64,000 bases of DNA, from contig NW_020170394.1 of assembly GCF_000524195.1 (NCBI RefSeq), forward strand, positions 124,001 to 188,000, written 5' to 3'. This DNA comes from Echinococcus granulosus (taxonomy: Eukaryota > Platyhelminthes > Cestoda > Cyclophyllidea > Taeniidae). Position 1 is the stretch's first letter; the number at the start of each line of letters is the position of its first letter. Position numbers and translations under genes: made by a program. Below the pieces are notes generated by a model that was not told the origin of the DNA, ran no database searches, and saw only the letters and a list, made by a program, of their open reading frames with translations. Of the stretch, positions 28,101-41,204 are shown one piece after another.

Positions 28101-31100
28101 TACACACAGATACATCCATACAGACACGTACAATACGGCAACAAAATACCAGAGCGGCTGATAAAGAACCTCAAAATATTACAACCACCTTATTTAACAA
28201 CTTCTTTTTATAAGAAACAGGTCTTCACCTAAAAACACGAAGTATCACCCTTTTTAGTGTTAACATTAGAAGAAGTCAGCCATATGGGGAACCGATTCAG
28301 TAGGAGATACGTGATTCTTATCATTTGATGGGTGAAAAAAAAAGGGACCAGATAAATTAGCCTGAAACAGGGTTGATAAAAGTCAGGTGTGTGTTTGTAA
28401 AATGCGAAGAGGTGGAAGAAAGAAGGATGGAGGGAGGTGGATCCTACCTTGAAGGAGAGCTCAAGATTCTCCGCTCCCCAGACCTCATAGCCCGGGTCAT
28501 ACCAGCCCAGCTTCGCGAAGAAAGCAGTAGAAATGGCAAACAAGCCGCCAGCCATAGTGGGAGTTCTGCGACACAACGACAACACAATCGGGCTCAATGA
28601 TAATCAAAGCCATGGTTTGCTTGCATTTAAATAAATTCCACAGTGAACAGAGATAACAGTCAACCGATGAATCCATTACAGGTGAATAAGAGAGCAAAAA
28701 TGTACCAACTATTTGTGAAATTACAACTTCACTCACAGAGCAACAGCACTTATGTCAATTTCGCATAACAAACACTTCCTATAAATGACTTACGACTTTC
28801 AGGTGGAAACGGCAACAATACCTCACTGGCGCTCTAATCGCTAAAAGTAATAGCGTGGGCGATGATAGCCACAAAGAATGTCAAATTTCTGTCAATTTCC
28901 ACCAAAAATCATCAATTTTATAGACATCAGTTAAAGAGCGGTCTTTCAGTAGAAAAAGTAGGCGAGCCCCAAATTGAGCTTTTGGTAATATTGGGAGGTT
29001 TTATGCGTCCAGAAAACTACTCAGAATCGACAAAAAAACGATCAAACACAACACTGATAGGTACGTGTATGCTCTGATTTACGCAAAAGTGGTTTGTTAA
29101 TTTAACTTTCCATGAAGTACAAATACCGTGGCACGCATGGATTGCAATCGTGCTCACTCTTGCCATCCCCAAAGCAAGCCAACCGGAATTCACATGCCGA
29201 AAAGTGGAAACAAATGTCGCAAAATTCTTTTCAGCAATATTTTTGTGGCATCAAGTGTTGTATAATTATCAGGGGAATAGAGCTTCTGATTATTATATAG
29301 GGTATAAATAACAAGTCTAAGCTAATATGGAGGTTCGGTTAGAAGTCGACTAAACTAATTCAATTTTACGTTATGATGATGAGCAACGAAACTGACAAAC
29401 AAATAGCGGATTGGAGCTGTGAAAAAGGCGTGTGATATTCAACGGTATCATATTAAATCGAGAAGGCAATCATCATCGCTCCCAAATACACAGAAGGAGG
29501 AACAAAAAGTGTGTGCGACGAAAAGACAACGCCTGAACGATTTTCAGTAAGCAAATCAACACCGTCATAATACTGATTTCATCACCCAGAAGCAAACATT
29601 TACAAAAAAACAAAGCACTAGCTTTGAAAGTCCGGGTTATTTTCTTCCTTGCCAAAAACGATACTTGATTTGAAATTGGAGCAAAATTTTGGGTTTAGAC
29701 AAGACCAATACTAAGGCTTGCACTTCACTGATCCTAGAAGGCATATGCACCACTGGACATTTCCTCCGCTCTACTTTTATGATGAACAAACTACTGAGTA
29801 CCTACCAGAAGCGCGATCCAGAGAAATGACGCAGTCGCTATGAGGAAGTTCTCAAGTAGTAGTAGTAGTAGTAGATGAACAACCATTTCGCCTATTCTTC
29901 GTCCCTTCAACTGTCATTTATGCAGCATACACTCATTAGTTCATTCGCTCGCTAATGGAAAAAAATAAATCCAAACACACACACACACACACGTGCAGTG
30001 TTAATACCAAATTCCCTGAATTGTGCAGAGGGAGGCGAGTTAGGCTGCATTGAAGCACGGAGAGGGAGACCTACCGAACGGGCGAGTTGGGAGCACCTGG
30101 TCGGTTGGCGTCACGCGGCGGGATGGGGTGCCAACGGAAGATGAGGCCCCAGTCAAAGCCACCCACCTGAATGCTCTTTGATGGGGCGTGGTTGTACTGC
30201 AGCGTCTCAAAGCTGATGACGTCTATTACCGGCACCACTACATTGGTATTGTTCTCTGCTATCCTGTCCAACAGAGGCTCGAGCCAACCTTGGGTGGGGG
30301 TGCAAGAAAAAAGGACGTCAGCTCAATATCCATTTTCAAAACTGCATGATAATAAGAACAAGTAGACTGAATCTTTCCGTCAAAACCTCCTTTTTTGAAT
30401 CTTTGCCCTACCCGTAAGACAAACACTTTAAGAGGGGTAGCTACACAGTTAGGCAGCTAATAACAACGATCAGTGGGACCACATAAAATAGGAAGATTAG
30501 GCGCAGTTTGGAGTAGTTAGACTGACACCTTATCTCGCGTAAAATAGATCTGTTTCCTATTCAGCACTCGTGGCCGTGCAGCATAGATGTGTGGAATATT
30601 CCTATAGGCATTTTTTTGCGTACAGCCGCAAAAAATAACCACCTACGTGGCAAAATAGCACCACAGCAGGTTTGCTACCTCAAGACGGGATCCTTTGCGC
30701 AACCAATGGGGGAACAACGAACAGTCAAAACAGTCGAGAGAAAGGGATTTTGGTCAGTGAATCAATTTCTCGTGATATTGTATGCGCGGGAAAGAAATCA
30801 AGGTTTCGCAAATTTATATTAAAAGTCAACAATGAGCATTGACAATGATGAAAAGGGTTTTTATAGGATCTATTCATTTAAAGCTTCACGGCGCCTCTAA
30901 AAGCATTTTTTTTGAAAAGCAGTGGGATAATTCGGTAAATAGAGAAAAAAACTAAACACAAGAATTGTGATAACTTCCTGATTCCCATAGCGACAGATTG
31001 GAAGGTAAAAAGGACAAATTAACTTGAGTATTGCGCAGATAACAAGCCACTAGTGGATTGGATTGAGAGGTCCGGACAGAGTGCAAAAAAAAGACTTGTG

Positions 31101-34100
31101 AATACAAAAGCAGGATTTCATTCGAAAAATAATTGGATACAAGACAATCCCAAGTCTCTATTGCGAAATTTCACATGTAAATAGTGGCATCAGACGAGAC
31201 CTTTATGATGCAATTTTATTACAAGACCGCATGTCTGAAAACCGTCGAGTTGGTGGGTGGTGATGGAGTTGAGCACGACACATCTCACCAAAAGGGCACC
31301 CAAAACAACTGTTAGTGCCATTGATGGGGCGAGAGGGCAGAAACTTGGTCTGCTTCTGCCTCCTCCCGTCGTAGCTTCAAGACGACAACACATTGAAGGC
31401 TCACTAAACGAGGTGGAGTGAACGCCAGAAACAACGAGGGTTTGACAACAAAGCACGCACTTTGCCGCCTTAGACGCGCTGCGCAAGCGTCTAAAATGGC
31501 ATTTGAAATCACGTGTTACGCTGGTATCCAGGACTAAATTCGACTTTTTAGAAGTCGTCGAAGATTGGTACTAGGTTCCTCAGATTAAACCGAAATATGG
31601 TAGTGAGGCACAGAACAGAACGTTATGATATACTAAAAACATATCTTTTTAAGAAAAAGTGGATTCCCATGACCTTGAGTAAATTTTTTGGAAGAAGTAA
31701 AGTAAGCCAGGAGATGATCATTAGCTCATTCTTTTATTTCGATCACAGCAATAAGTTTCTTACGGTGGTGTTCCTTTTTACAAAGACCCCAAAAATTCAA
31801 GGATGACTCTAAAATTCAACTCTGAACTTGATAGTGAAATTCTAAAGCAACCAACCATGCCGTGATTAGCTACTACAATTTCTTCAAATGTGTAAAGTCT
31901 GTAGAAGCATACCTACAAGAACTAATGCCAGATTTGTTTCTCAAATTTATTTACTTCATGAGAAATAGGACTAGCTGACCATTGGATTAATTATTTGCCG
32001 CAAAAGCGATCAAAGTGACATTCGATAAACATGAGTCCACCACCTTAAGGCTGTTAACGACTCCTTAAGAATGCCATTTTGGAGTTTAACTTACGGATAA
32101 AGGAAGACGGCAACCTACCTTAGTCTAGTGTACACACAGTAGCAGCTCTTAAAGCCAGAGTTCGACGAGTTTCCCGAGTTACCTTCTACAGGTGAGGGTT
32201 GAATGACTCCGATGAGCAATAATAAGAGAGGTCTTTCAGGTGCCAGAAGAGGACAATCTTAATTAAACGCCATGGTGGGCTAACTTGTAGGTACGCTGGT
32301 TTTCTGCGTTTACGGCCTCGACGTATAGTGGCAACTAGTCATGATGTGTACGTGCCTTTAAACTCTTTGGGTGAAACCCAGGAGGACCTGGGTAAGCCCA
32401 TGAAGGCAGCATTTTACTAAACCATCCAAACTAAACAATTCGTTTTTTAGCTTTACAAATCTTGAGCACTATAATGATATGGTATTTGATAAAATTGATG
32501 CCCGTCCATCGGTGGTAGCCAACGATACAAAAAGGTATTCATTGAAAAGCAAGGTATTAATAAATTAAAAGAAGGTAGTAAAAACATCGCATTTAACACA
32601 TCATACTTGTTGTCATAATAACTTATTTAGAAGCTAAGCAGGTAAGTAAAGATGGCAAGTAATTGTAGAGGAGATACATCCGAATTCACAATTTAAAAAT
32701 AAAAACTAGAAGTGAAAATATGTTCAGTTTCACGGCTGTACGATCTCTTAGCCTTAATCACGAAACGAATTTCAAGATAAAATTGGGTCGATTGCATGTT
32801 GCAGACCTCTAAGTGAAACATTACACGAACATCTACACCGGTGCTGGAATACAGAGCAGTCTGGCGAAGGATGGACGGTGCAGACATATTCAATTCTCAG
32901 TTTGTGGTGAAAGACGTACCTTGTTGTTTTCGTTTTTATGTCTCACAAGTGCCCATGAAGCAAAAAATAGCAACAGCGCATATAAATCTTGGGATCGAGC
33001 GCGCAAGAGGTGGCACTGAGTAAATGAACCAGACTGCCCGATACAGCCAATAATACAGATACACGAGACTTAGGTGACAGTACTTTTACGACCAAGAGTT
33101 TAGAAACCCCGAAAGCAGTAAAATGTCTTAGCGAAAGAAGCGAATGTGACCTTTGTGGCAGTGTGGAAGTACTAAAGGCTGGCAGGTGCATATGACCCCT
33201 CATTAGGTGGCTACGTGCGCACGCATAACCCATATGCAAGGCATGAAGAATTTGCGCGATCGTGGTGCTCAGTCCTTCTCCACCAAAGGATCAGTCCGGG
33301 CTCAGACAACTGCCGAAGCATATTACAAAAACGCTGCTCACATGACTTAAATTAGCATGTAGATTAAATAGCTATGGACAAGTTTTGGTGAATGAAAGTG
33401 AAAGCAATCTCAATGAGGTATAGGTGTCGAAAAGAAAACAGAGCGGAGATAACTGAAATAGCATAGGGACCAGAAAAAAATTAATGATTTCATTGTGCTT
33501 ATAATGACTTGTTTCTTAAGTGTGACAAGATGTAGGATCATTTCAATGGGATTGAAAGCAACGAGCCGGTCCAAGCGATGGTGTAAGGGAAGTGACAAAA
33601 TAGCATTAGGATAGTCGGTGCACAAATTACCGGTGGTACATTCGATATGAGAGTCAAGGAAGATGAGAACCTTGCCAGTGGCAGCTTTGGCGCCAAGCAT
33701 TCGAGCCCGAATCAAACCCTGGCGCTCCTCTGCCCGGACGATCTTCACCTTCTCCAGACCAGCCATGTACACCGCCAGCGGCTCCTTCAGGTGATCTAGG
33801 AGAAAAATAGGTTGACATTGTTTTTCAACATCGTGACCGATGGGATTTGCATCAAGGCGTGAAATTATTAATGTACAACACTGAATTAAATTACATAGCT
33901 AAAAATATCTCAGTTACTATAACATTTCGATAAACCAGTATGCGTCACAAGCAGAGAATTTCAAAAATAGTAAGAAATGCTTACACCTCGCAACTTTCAG
34001 GATTAGCGCATCTAAGACACCACAACCATGCCAAAACGTGGGGGGGATGTCGAAATCGCTGTTACAATTTACATCCTGTAGGGAAAAAATCGGGTACACG

Positions 34101-37100
34101 AGGCACCACCTACAGCTACACATACAAAAAGCATTCAGGTTTCAAATGCCACGTAAAGTATGTTTTTTAACAAGCTAACTGTACGTACACTGGTATTAAC
34201 GAACCTGTTTAACAACCAAACAAGTGAACCCCATAATTTGACTACCGCATGCTGAGCTCAGTTAGGATAGGGAGTAATAGAAATGTCTAAAAGCGAAGTC
34301 CAAAGAAACTAATCAAAGGGTTAGTTTCATTGCAGTACGACAGGATAATGCTTGTTTTAATACGATCACTTCGTTCTCCAGCGTATCAGCAGCCACACTG
34401 ATGGCACGATGATGCTTGATTTATCTACACTAAACCCTCTTCTAGATTCGCGTCTTCAGGAGCACCTCAAGTACCACAGTATTATAGCTTTTGCAATTTG
34501 AATAAGTACAAATATCGCCTGGGTAGAGAGAAAAAACTTTCAAAGAGGGGGCATGTAGACAAGCATTTGAGGTGTATAAGCCTCTACAATAAGTTAGACA
34601 CAAACTGGATTCCTTATGTGTAAGTCTCATAGCCTCTTACTGGGACATCATAACAAGAAGTTTATGAAAATTGACACTTTTGAATAGGTCAAAAATATTT
34701 GGACCTAGGAGATAACAAAGCAAAGTGAAGGGGAGGGGGGGGGAGGAGAGAGGAAACCACCTACCCATTGTAGAGGCATCGTCGACCAAAATAACCTCTT
34801 TGACAAGTTCCTCCTTCGAGCGATCGAAGATGGAGTGGACGGAGCGTAGAAGGACACTCCAAGCCTCGTTGTGGAAGCAGATGATGATGGAGGCCGGATC
34901 GTGATGATGATTATACTTGAAGTCGAGACATCTACGTGGGATGTGCGTCAGTGTAATACCAAGTGTCACATTTTACCAAAGCATGTGGGTATTTGCTAGG
35001 CCAATGGTACGAAGTTTAAAGGTTAGCCAAAGCGCACAGCGGTGATCTATGAACTTTTGGTCACAATTCAATGGATCCGTAAAAACTTGGAGACTACACT
35101 TTACGTACGCTAACTTGTAAAAGAAAAAGTTACCGTGTCAAATGCAATGTTTTAAACTGTTAGCGCAAAGAAATGGTGCAGAAACTGCAGGGATTTGGTG
35201 AAGGTACGAATGGTAAGAGCATGGATGAAATGTTGGTGTCTGGAATCAGAAGGGGAGAGAAGAACTACATATGCTTAAGTAAATACTCACATAGAAAATA
35301 AGAGCAGTAAAGAGGGTCTAACTTCCGGAGTTGGGTAGTTTTCTCTTGGCTGAGCAGCTACTCGCCCCAGCTAGCTGCATAGAGAATTCGTATCGGTGAC
35401 AAAAAATGGGGATGAAAGAGAATTTCCCATTCACGCGACTCATGCATCTTTTAGTTGTGAACACGGAGACAAACCTTCGTAAGCTGCTTCAAGGCAGAGT
35501 AGAATGAATTGCCCTACCCATTAGATTACAATGAACTGAGAAATAAAAATGCGGCAAAGGGAGTAACTTTGCAATGAGGTAAGGCTTAAATAATTTCAAA
35601 ATCCATCGATAACGGTACTGGTCTAAAAAACAACAGTAATTTTACATTAAGGGTATAGAGTAGTCTTGAATGCTGTTGAATGATAAAAAGTTACCAATTG
35701 CTGGGGAAAAAACTTGCAAAATGCGCCATACTACGGCTAGTATAAATGATAGTCTCCAAAAAGGGGGTTACACGATTCCGCACACCTACATGTCAAATAG
35801 GATAGTAAAAATCAAAGTAACATTTCCATTTATGACAAAGTAGAACTGACAAAAACATGACAATCTTTGCCCCTAAAAAGGCCAAAGTTGCCAAGGGACA
35901 TTTTGTGACAAACTGGTAGACTAGGCGAGGCGAACATGAAACTGCCCACCATACATTTTTGCCTCAGGGTTTCTCGGGTACAGTAGACAAGGCATACGAT
36001 TAAGGGACTTCATTACATGACTGATGTCTTTTGGCGACAGACTGTAAAATAGCACATACGATCCACTTTTCGGGATCATCCAAATCTTTTATGGATCGAA
36101 TCGCATTAAAGAGAACCACCGAGGGTGCTGTGTGCAACACTGACTCGCTGTGACATGTCGGGGAGAACAAAGTATATACACCTTTGGATAGGATAGACAC
36201 CTTTTACGAAATCTAGCGCATCACAGATACAAAATTTGGAATGTTTTATTGCTTGCAACAAAGACTTGGATGGTAAGTGCTTCTCTGGCTCGCTAGAAAG
36301 ACAATACAAAATGACAGAGGTAACAGATCCATGTGCGAGTACAAGTTCCGACTTGCAAAGGCTTTAACGGTATGCACCTTATGACAACCGAAAGCAGAAG
36401 ACAAGCTAAATAGTGGCAACAAGTTGACTAAGAGCAGCAGCCATTGGGTGCAATGTATAAGTTCAGAGATCCCTATAATGCGTCAACTTAGATATGATCG
36501 CTGGAGAGACCTGAAGAGTACGGATTTGAAGGAGCAATGAAACGAATACGGTTTGCTGAACTTATATAAAGGGCTGGTGATTAACAGCTCGAGTAAGCCA
36601 CAATAAGGAAAGGCAAATATAATCCAGCAACAGGACGTCCTGCTTTGATACAAAACCACCCACTTAAAATAAGCTCATAAATACATGGGGGTGATCTTGT
36701 TGTTGCATGGTAAGCTTTAAAATAAGCCCTTTTAATCAGAAGCTGCTTTAGCCTCCCTGACGATGTATCACTTATCTTTCTGCCTGGTGAGTGCCTGCCT
36801 TTCTAGCCTATTTAAAATAATGATTTTTTTGTGTAAAGTGGGCCATTTTTTAAACCAAGTACGAAAGGGAATTCAAATTTAACATCCTCACCACAACTAA
36901 GCAATCGAGCGAAGACCCAATTTATTTGGTGCAGATTTAAGGCAGTAAAAAGTTGTGCATAAGATCAAAAAGGGGTCCAGAGAGTGTCAAATATCCTTAA
37001 AATCCTTTGACTGACAAGTTTGATGAAAGTGACAGGTCTAATGTAGCGCAAAATTCTAGATCGCAGCAATTGGGCTGTTCATGAGGACGCGTGAAACGAA

Positions 37101-40100
37101 GTTGGGACTTCTAAATCGACACAAACGTTGCAAGGGGACAAATGCCTCTAAATAGACGATTAAAAAAACTAAACAGCCTTAGCACCGTATCGCTGGACCG
37201 GGGGAGTATTAGTGTCAGTTATAAAGCTTAGCAACTGAAATTCGCAGAGGTCCAGTTACCCATGCCAGGATTTTACCTTATAAAGGCCCTTTTGTGGATA
37301 AATAGACCAGCCAAGATGGGTCGTGAAAAGTAAGACCATTGTTGCATGAAATGAACTTAATTTCGCCACAATAATTCTTCATAGAGTTCCGATTCTTGGC
37401 AGCGTGTGACTGTGTTTATTCAACTCAACCTATTTGCTAGCGCGACCACAGCATAACCTAACAAACACAACAGGTTGCAGGTTGTACATTGTAATTGATT
37501 AATTGTAATAACATACAAATTACATACGATCTAAATGGGAAAATTTGTAGTTTCATTTTCATGAGTTTAACTATAAGCTTGAAGGTCTGAATGAAGTCGC
37601 TGCAAGGAAGGTGAACCATTTTTAGGGTAGGCATTTCCATGTGGAAGAAGAAAATAATGTGTCTGGACCAACGAGCCAGGAATAACCATAAATATAGATT
37701 TAAACTGTTGTATCGGCACCTAGTCTCCTCCGTGGGAAGCCAAAGCAACAATCCACGTGGCACCGCTGAGTGCAGGGTCGCCAATGCGCTTCCGTACTGT
37801 CGGTGGAAGGAGAGTGCACACTAACTCTTTCTCGATTTTCTTCCAATTTTTAGATCGAGGTGGATTACCTCCCGACTTCTAGAACTAAATCTATACTACG
37901 CATATTTGTCTGCAGCGCACAAAAGCCTTGAAGCGAGGTGAGAGGAAAAAATGGCTTAGGAGGTGAAGAATTTTCTAGAAAAGCCCATCCACAGGTGAAT
38001 GTTATTAAGAGACGCTGAATGCGCGTCACAAACGCACACGCCTGCACAAATACACATACACACACATACACTAACCTAGAGACATTGTATTTGGGAGCCT
38101 ATTTAACGTCCATGTTCATGATTTATTGGGGTATGTAATGGGGGTGTGTTCACACAACAGACCTGTCCAAAAGAACGAAACAGGACCCGACGTTGATGGT
38201 AGTAACTATGATATCTAGAGCGATAGAACACAGAGTCTCGGCTCTGGTCTGTCGGTGTGCACAGCTATAAATCAGTCTGTTGAAATGGCAGCGCACTGAT
38301 GCATATACAGACGTGCACAATGGAGATGAACTCACGCGACGTGCCTTCCGAGGTCAGCTTTGAGTCCCCTTAGCAGAGGGTTTAAGGCAATCTGATGGGT
38401 GCCTGCACTACGGCATTTGTCTGGATATAAATACCCACCTCAAACTTATACTACTTATTTCACACTACCACTTATGTTGCAAGAAATCGCCCAACAGAAT
38501 TCAACAGTCACATTGGAATGTCTATTAACGTTACACCTGAGAAGAACCTGTTCTAGAGGGCACCAAGCATGGCAGAACGCGCAAACAGCTAGGTCCTCTA
38601 TTAATAATAGTTAAAGCGATACCGTTGCGTTCAATTCCGTCGAAATTAGACTTCCGTCATAGCGGAGGGGAGGAGCAGTCGAGATGACGACACAAAAAAG
38701 CTATCAATATTCAACAAGTAAATTGCAGGAAAAGAGTATTAACAGCGATTAGATAAAAAAATAGAGACAAAGATGAGCACTCACTGGGATTCCCGCATAT
38801 CAGGGAGATAGCGCCGGACACTAATCATGCTGCTGGCGTATTCGTTGAATGCATTATTCTTCTCCCCCTCCTCAAACTTTGCTTGTTCTACTGGAGGGAG
38901 GCCTTCCTTTTTTATCACCACCGCTTTGCCACCCTCGCCTGAAAATAAGAGAAATAGAAGCAAATAAATTGCCAGTGAATCTAAGGATGTGGCAAGGTAA
39001 ACGGAACTTGCAACTAAAACTTCACTTTTGAGTGAAACATTTTTATGAAAGCTCTGAACACACACCTAAGGTGTGCAGAGCAGGTATCGAAAATGTAGCA
39101 TAATTCAATTTATTTGCGAGGAGCTGCTTGAGTAAATTGAGGAAGCTAAGTAACTTATAACTGGCACATTATTCGGAAATGTGTAGGCCTTTTCCACCAA
39201 TACAAATAGAGTTGACAGGCATAGCAATGGCAACTGGTGAACGAAATGAAACAACGAGATACAAGTCAAAATTCGGCCTCGGGGTAAAACTACCTATCTT
39301 GCTTTCGATGAAAAAATAAGTGATAAGACAAATAAATACGAGATTCGCACAATAAATTCGATTTAAAAATAAACTAGGAAGGGACCTGAATATCCAACAA
39401 ACGAAAGAAGTCCGGTGGAACCTCCTAATCACACACAATATTCTGGAGTATAATGCAAAATACACGCTTACATGTGAGTTTTGAGTTTGTTTTCATGAGT
39501 GCAAATATAACATACAATGATTGTGTGCAGATGGAAAGGCCGATTCTCAATTGGTGCAATTTCACAATCTGGTCTGCTCTAGAAATGTATATAGGCCAAG
39601 AAAACTGTTAGCTGGTGAATACAAATTCAAAGCACTTTTTCGCTAAAAGTACAGTGCCAGAAGTAGGAAGAAGCACCCATTCAATTTTACTACAAAGCAA
39701 ATTTGGCGTCATCGTTCAAAATGGGGTAAATAAGGGCTACACGATCACCAATTTATTTGAGGATTAACATAATTCCTTAAAGCGCTATCAAACAATTACC
39801 AAAAATATGAGTGAAATCAGGAAATGCATTAGTTACGGCATACCTTTTATGAAGCCAACTTTCGGAGAATACACAGGACGAAAAGTTACATAAGATTGAA
39901 AATACAACACATAACGCATGTTCTTCAGTTCGAAAGAGGAAGAAAGGTAACAGTGGATGCAGAGAGCAAACGGCAGTCCAAGCATATAACAGAAATCTTG
40001 AGCAAAAGCTGGGTTGATTTACAAACCTTCAGTAAAGGCAAGGTTGAATATTACACTGACCTTAGCATCTGGAAGGTTTTTTGTCAGAAAGCCTCCATTC

Positions 40101-41179
40101 ATTTACACTGAACAGTTTTATAAACTAACAAAATTTTGCTCTTGATAAAATTTTAAACGATGCAACAAAAAATATAATCAAGCTAGATTCAAGCGCCAGA
40201 GTTTGCTAGAAAATACGCTAGTTGGACTAAGGCTACGGATTTCCAGTGAAACCAATCAAATTCAGACCGGAAGGCGGTGTTTTATATTTCCTGATCATTA
40301 TTTCACTTGATCTATAATCGGTCGCAATTGCTTAGTTGAAGTAATTAGGGGACATATTGGGCAAACTCGCCACGTCACAAAAATAAGATTAACTTTGTGA
40401 ATTCTCTTTGGATAAGAGATCCTTTCCAAACCACTCCGATATGGCACTGAAGGGGATCATTAGTGCTGGTTACCCTGTGACTGTACTTGTCAAACTACCA
40501 AAATCAGTCTCTGACATGAGTACGATTAATACTCTTAGATATGCAAACGCACCTATTGATATGAATTCCAAATATTGTTAATGTTTACTTGTCTGCTTCA
40601 AATTGTTCAACTATTGAGGAAAATGCTGTATATAATGACAGTTAGAAGTGCATTACCAGGGCCCTTTGAGTAAACTGTTGATTTTTCTGGAGGCCTCCTT
40701 GGAATCAAATGGAAGGGAATTCCTTCATCATCGCCAGGACCTTGAGGAAGATTTTTCCCAGGTTCCATAGGTAGATTATTTTGTGGCGGATTTACAAAGG
40801 GTCCATTGGGTGGTACAAGATTGGCGGCTTGCTGCTTTTCATCTTCAGCAGCAGCTTCATGAATGGAGTCGAGGGCATTCTGAGCAACCCGCGCATTGTC
40901 GGGAAGAGCGCCCGGAACCAGAGCGCCAAAATGGTTATTTTCAAGGTGTTTCTGCACTGCACCAGGCTGGTGAGGGCCCTGAAGTGAATCGATGAAATCC
41001 AGAGGGATTTTAACACGAGGACCGTGGGCGGGGGAATCCGCTGCACTATCCGCAGTAAGAAGAGGATGGATCTGGACAGGTGAGTGATAACTTTGGAGAA
41101 AATAGAACACAACTATAAACACAAAGAGGCCACCAAAAATTATCACTTTCCTTGATCGTCGAAAAAACACCGTCCGCAT
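25121..41179 (-). CDS. Polypeptide N-acetylgalactosaminyltransferase (ppGalNAc-T)
   Basis: Starts mucin-type O-glycosylation in the Golgi by moving GalNAc from UDP-GalNAc to Ser/Thr. Eleven exons (high to low): 41179-40657, 38938-38785, 34931-34765, 33795-33631, 30288-30075, 28565-28448, 28090-27899, 26678-26550, 26433-26332, 25719-25588, 25267-25121. They total 2043 nt (680 aa), and every junction has GT/AG ends and keeps frame. Residues 1-12 are basic, 13-31 form the signal-anchor helix, and a long stem rich in Pro, Gln and Ala follows. The GT-A domain spans about 215-520: [13 protein letters not shown], the metal-binding DSH (329-331), [27 protein letters not shown] (436-446) and CSHVGHIFR with the metal-ligand histidine. 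A ricin-type lectin domain (about 555-670) follows, with CVD and CLD repeats. The usual WGGEN reads WGAEN. Introns run from 116 to 3853 nt. The family is sure; the isoform is not assigned. Confidence 0.95.
29855..29874. repeat. Short AGT trinucleotide repeat
   Basis: Six to seven AGT units inside intron 5 of the glycosyltransferase gene. A simple microsatellite. Confidence 0.9.
29976..29993. repeat. Short CA dinucleotide repeat
   Basis: Nine CA units, also inside intron 5 of the glycosyltransferase, about 100 bases from the AGT repeat. Confidence 0.9.
34729..34750. repeat. G-rich tract beside a splice donor
   Basis: A tract containing nine consecutive G on the plus strand (34735-34743) lies about 20-30 bases inside intron 3 of the minus-strand glycosyltransferase gene, just after the donor of its third exon. 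In the transcript it is a C/U-rich run, which could affect donor recognition. Sequencing error in the homopolymer is also possible. Confidence 0.6.
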
Positions 41180-41204
41180 GCTACCCTCCTTGAACAATGA
41201 GCTG
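41180..41204 (-). promoter_or_regulatory. Candidate splice acceptor just upstream of the glycosyltransferase start
   Basis: On the minus strand the sequence TATTTATTTCAG ends at 41202, 22 bases before the ATG. This fits either a spliced-leader addition site or the 3' end of a 5' UTR intron. It supports the ATG at 41179 over an in-frame ATG 25 codons upstream, which would lie across and beyond this acceptor. Confidence 0.5.
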
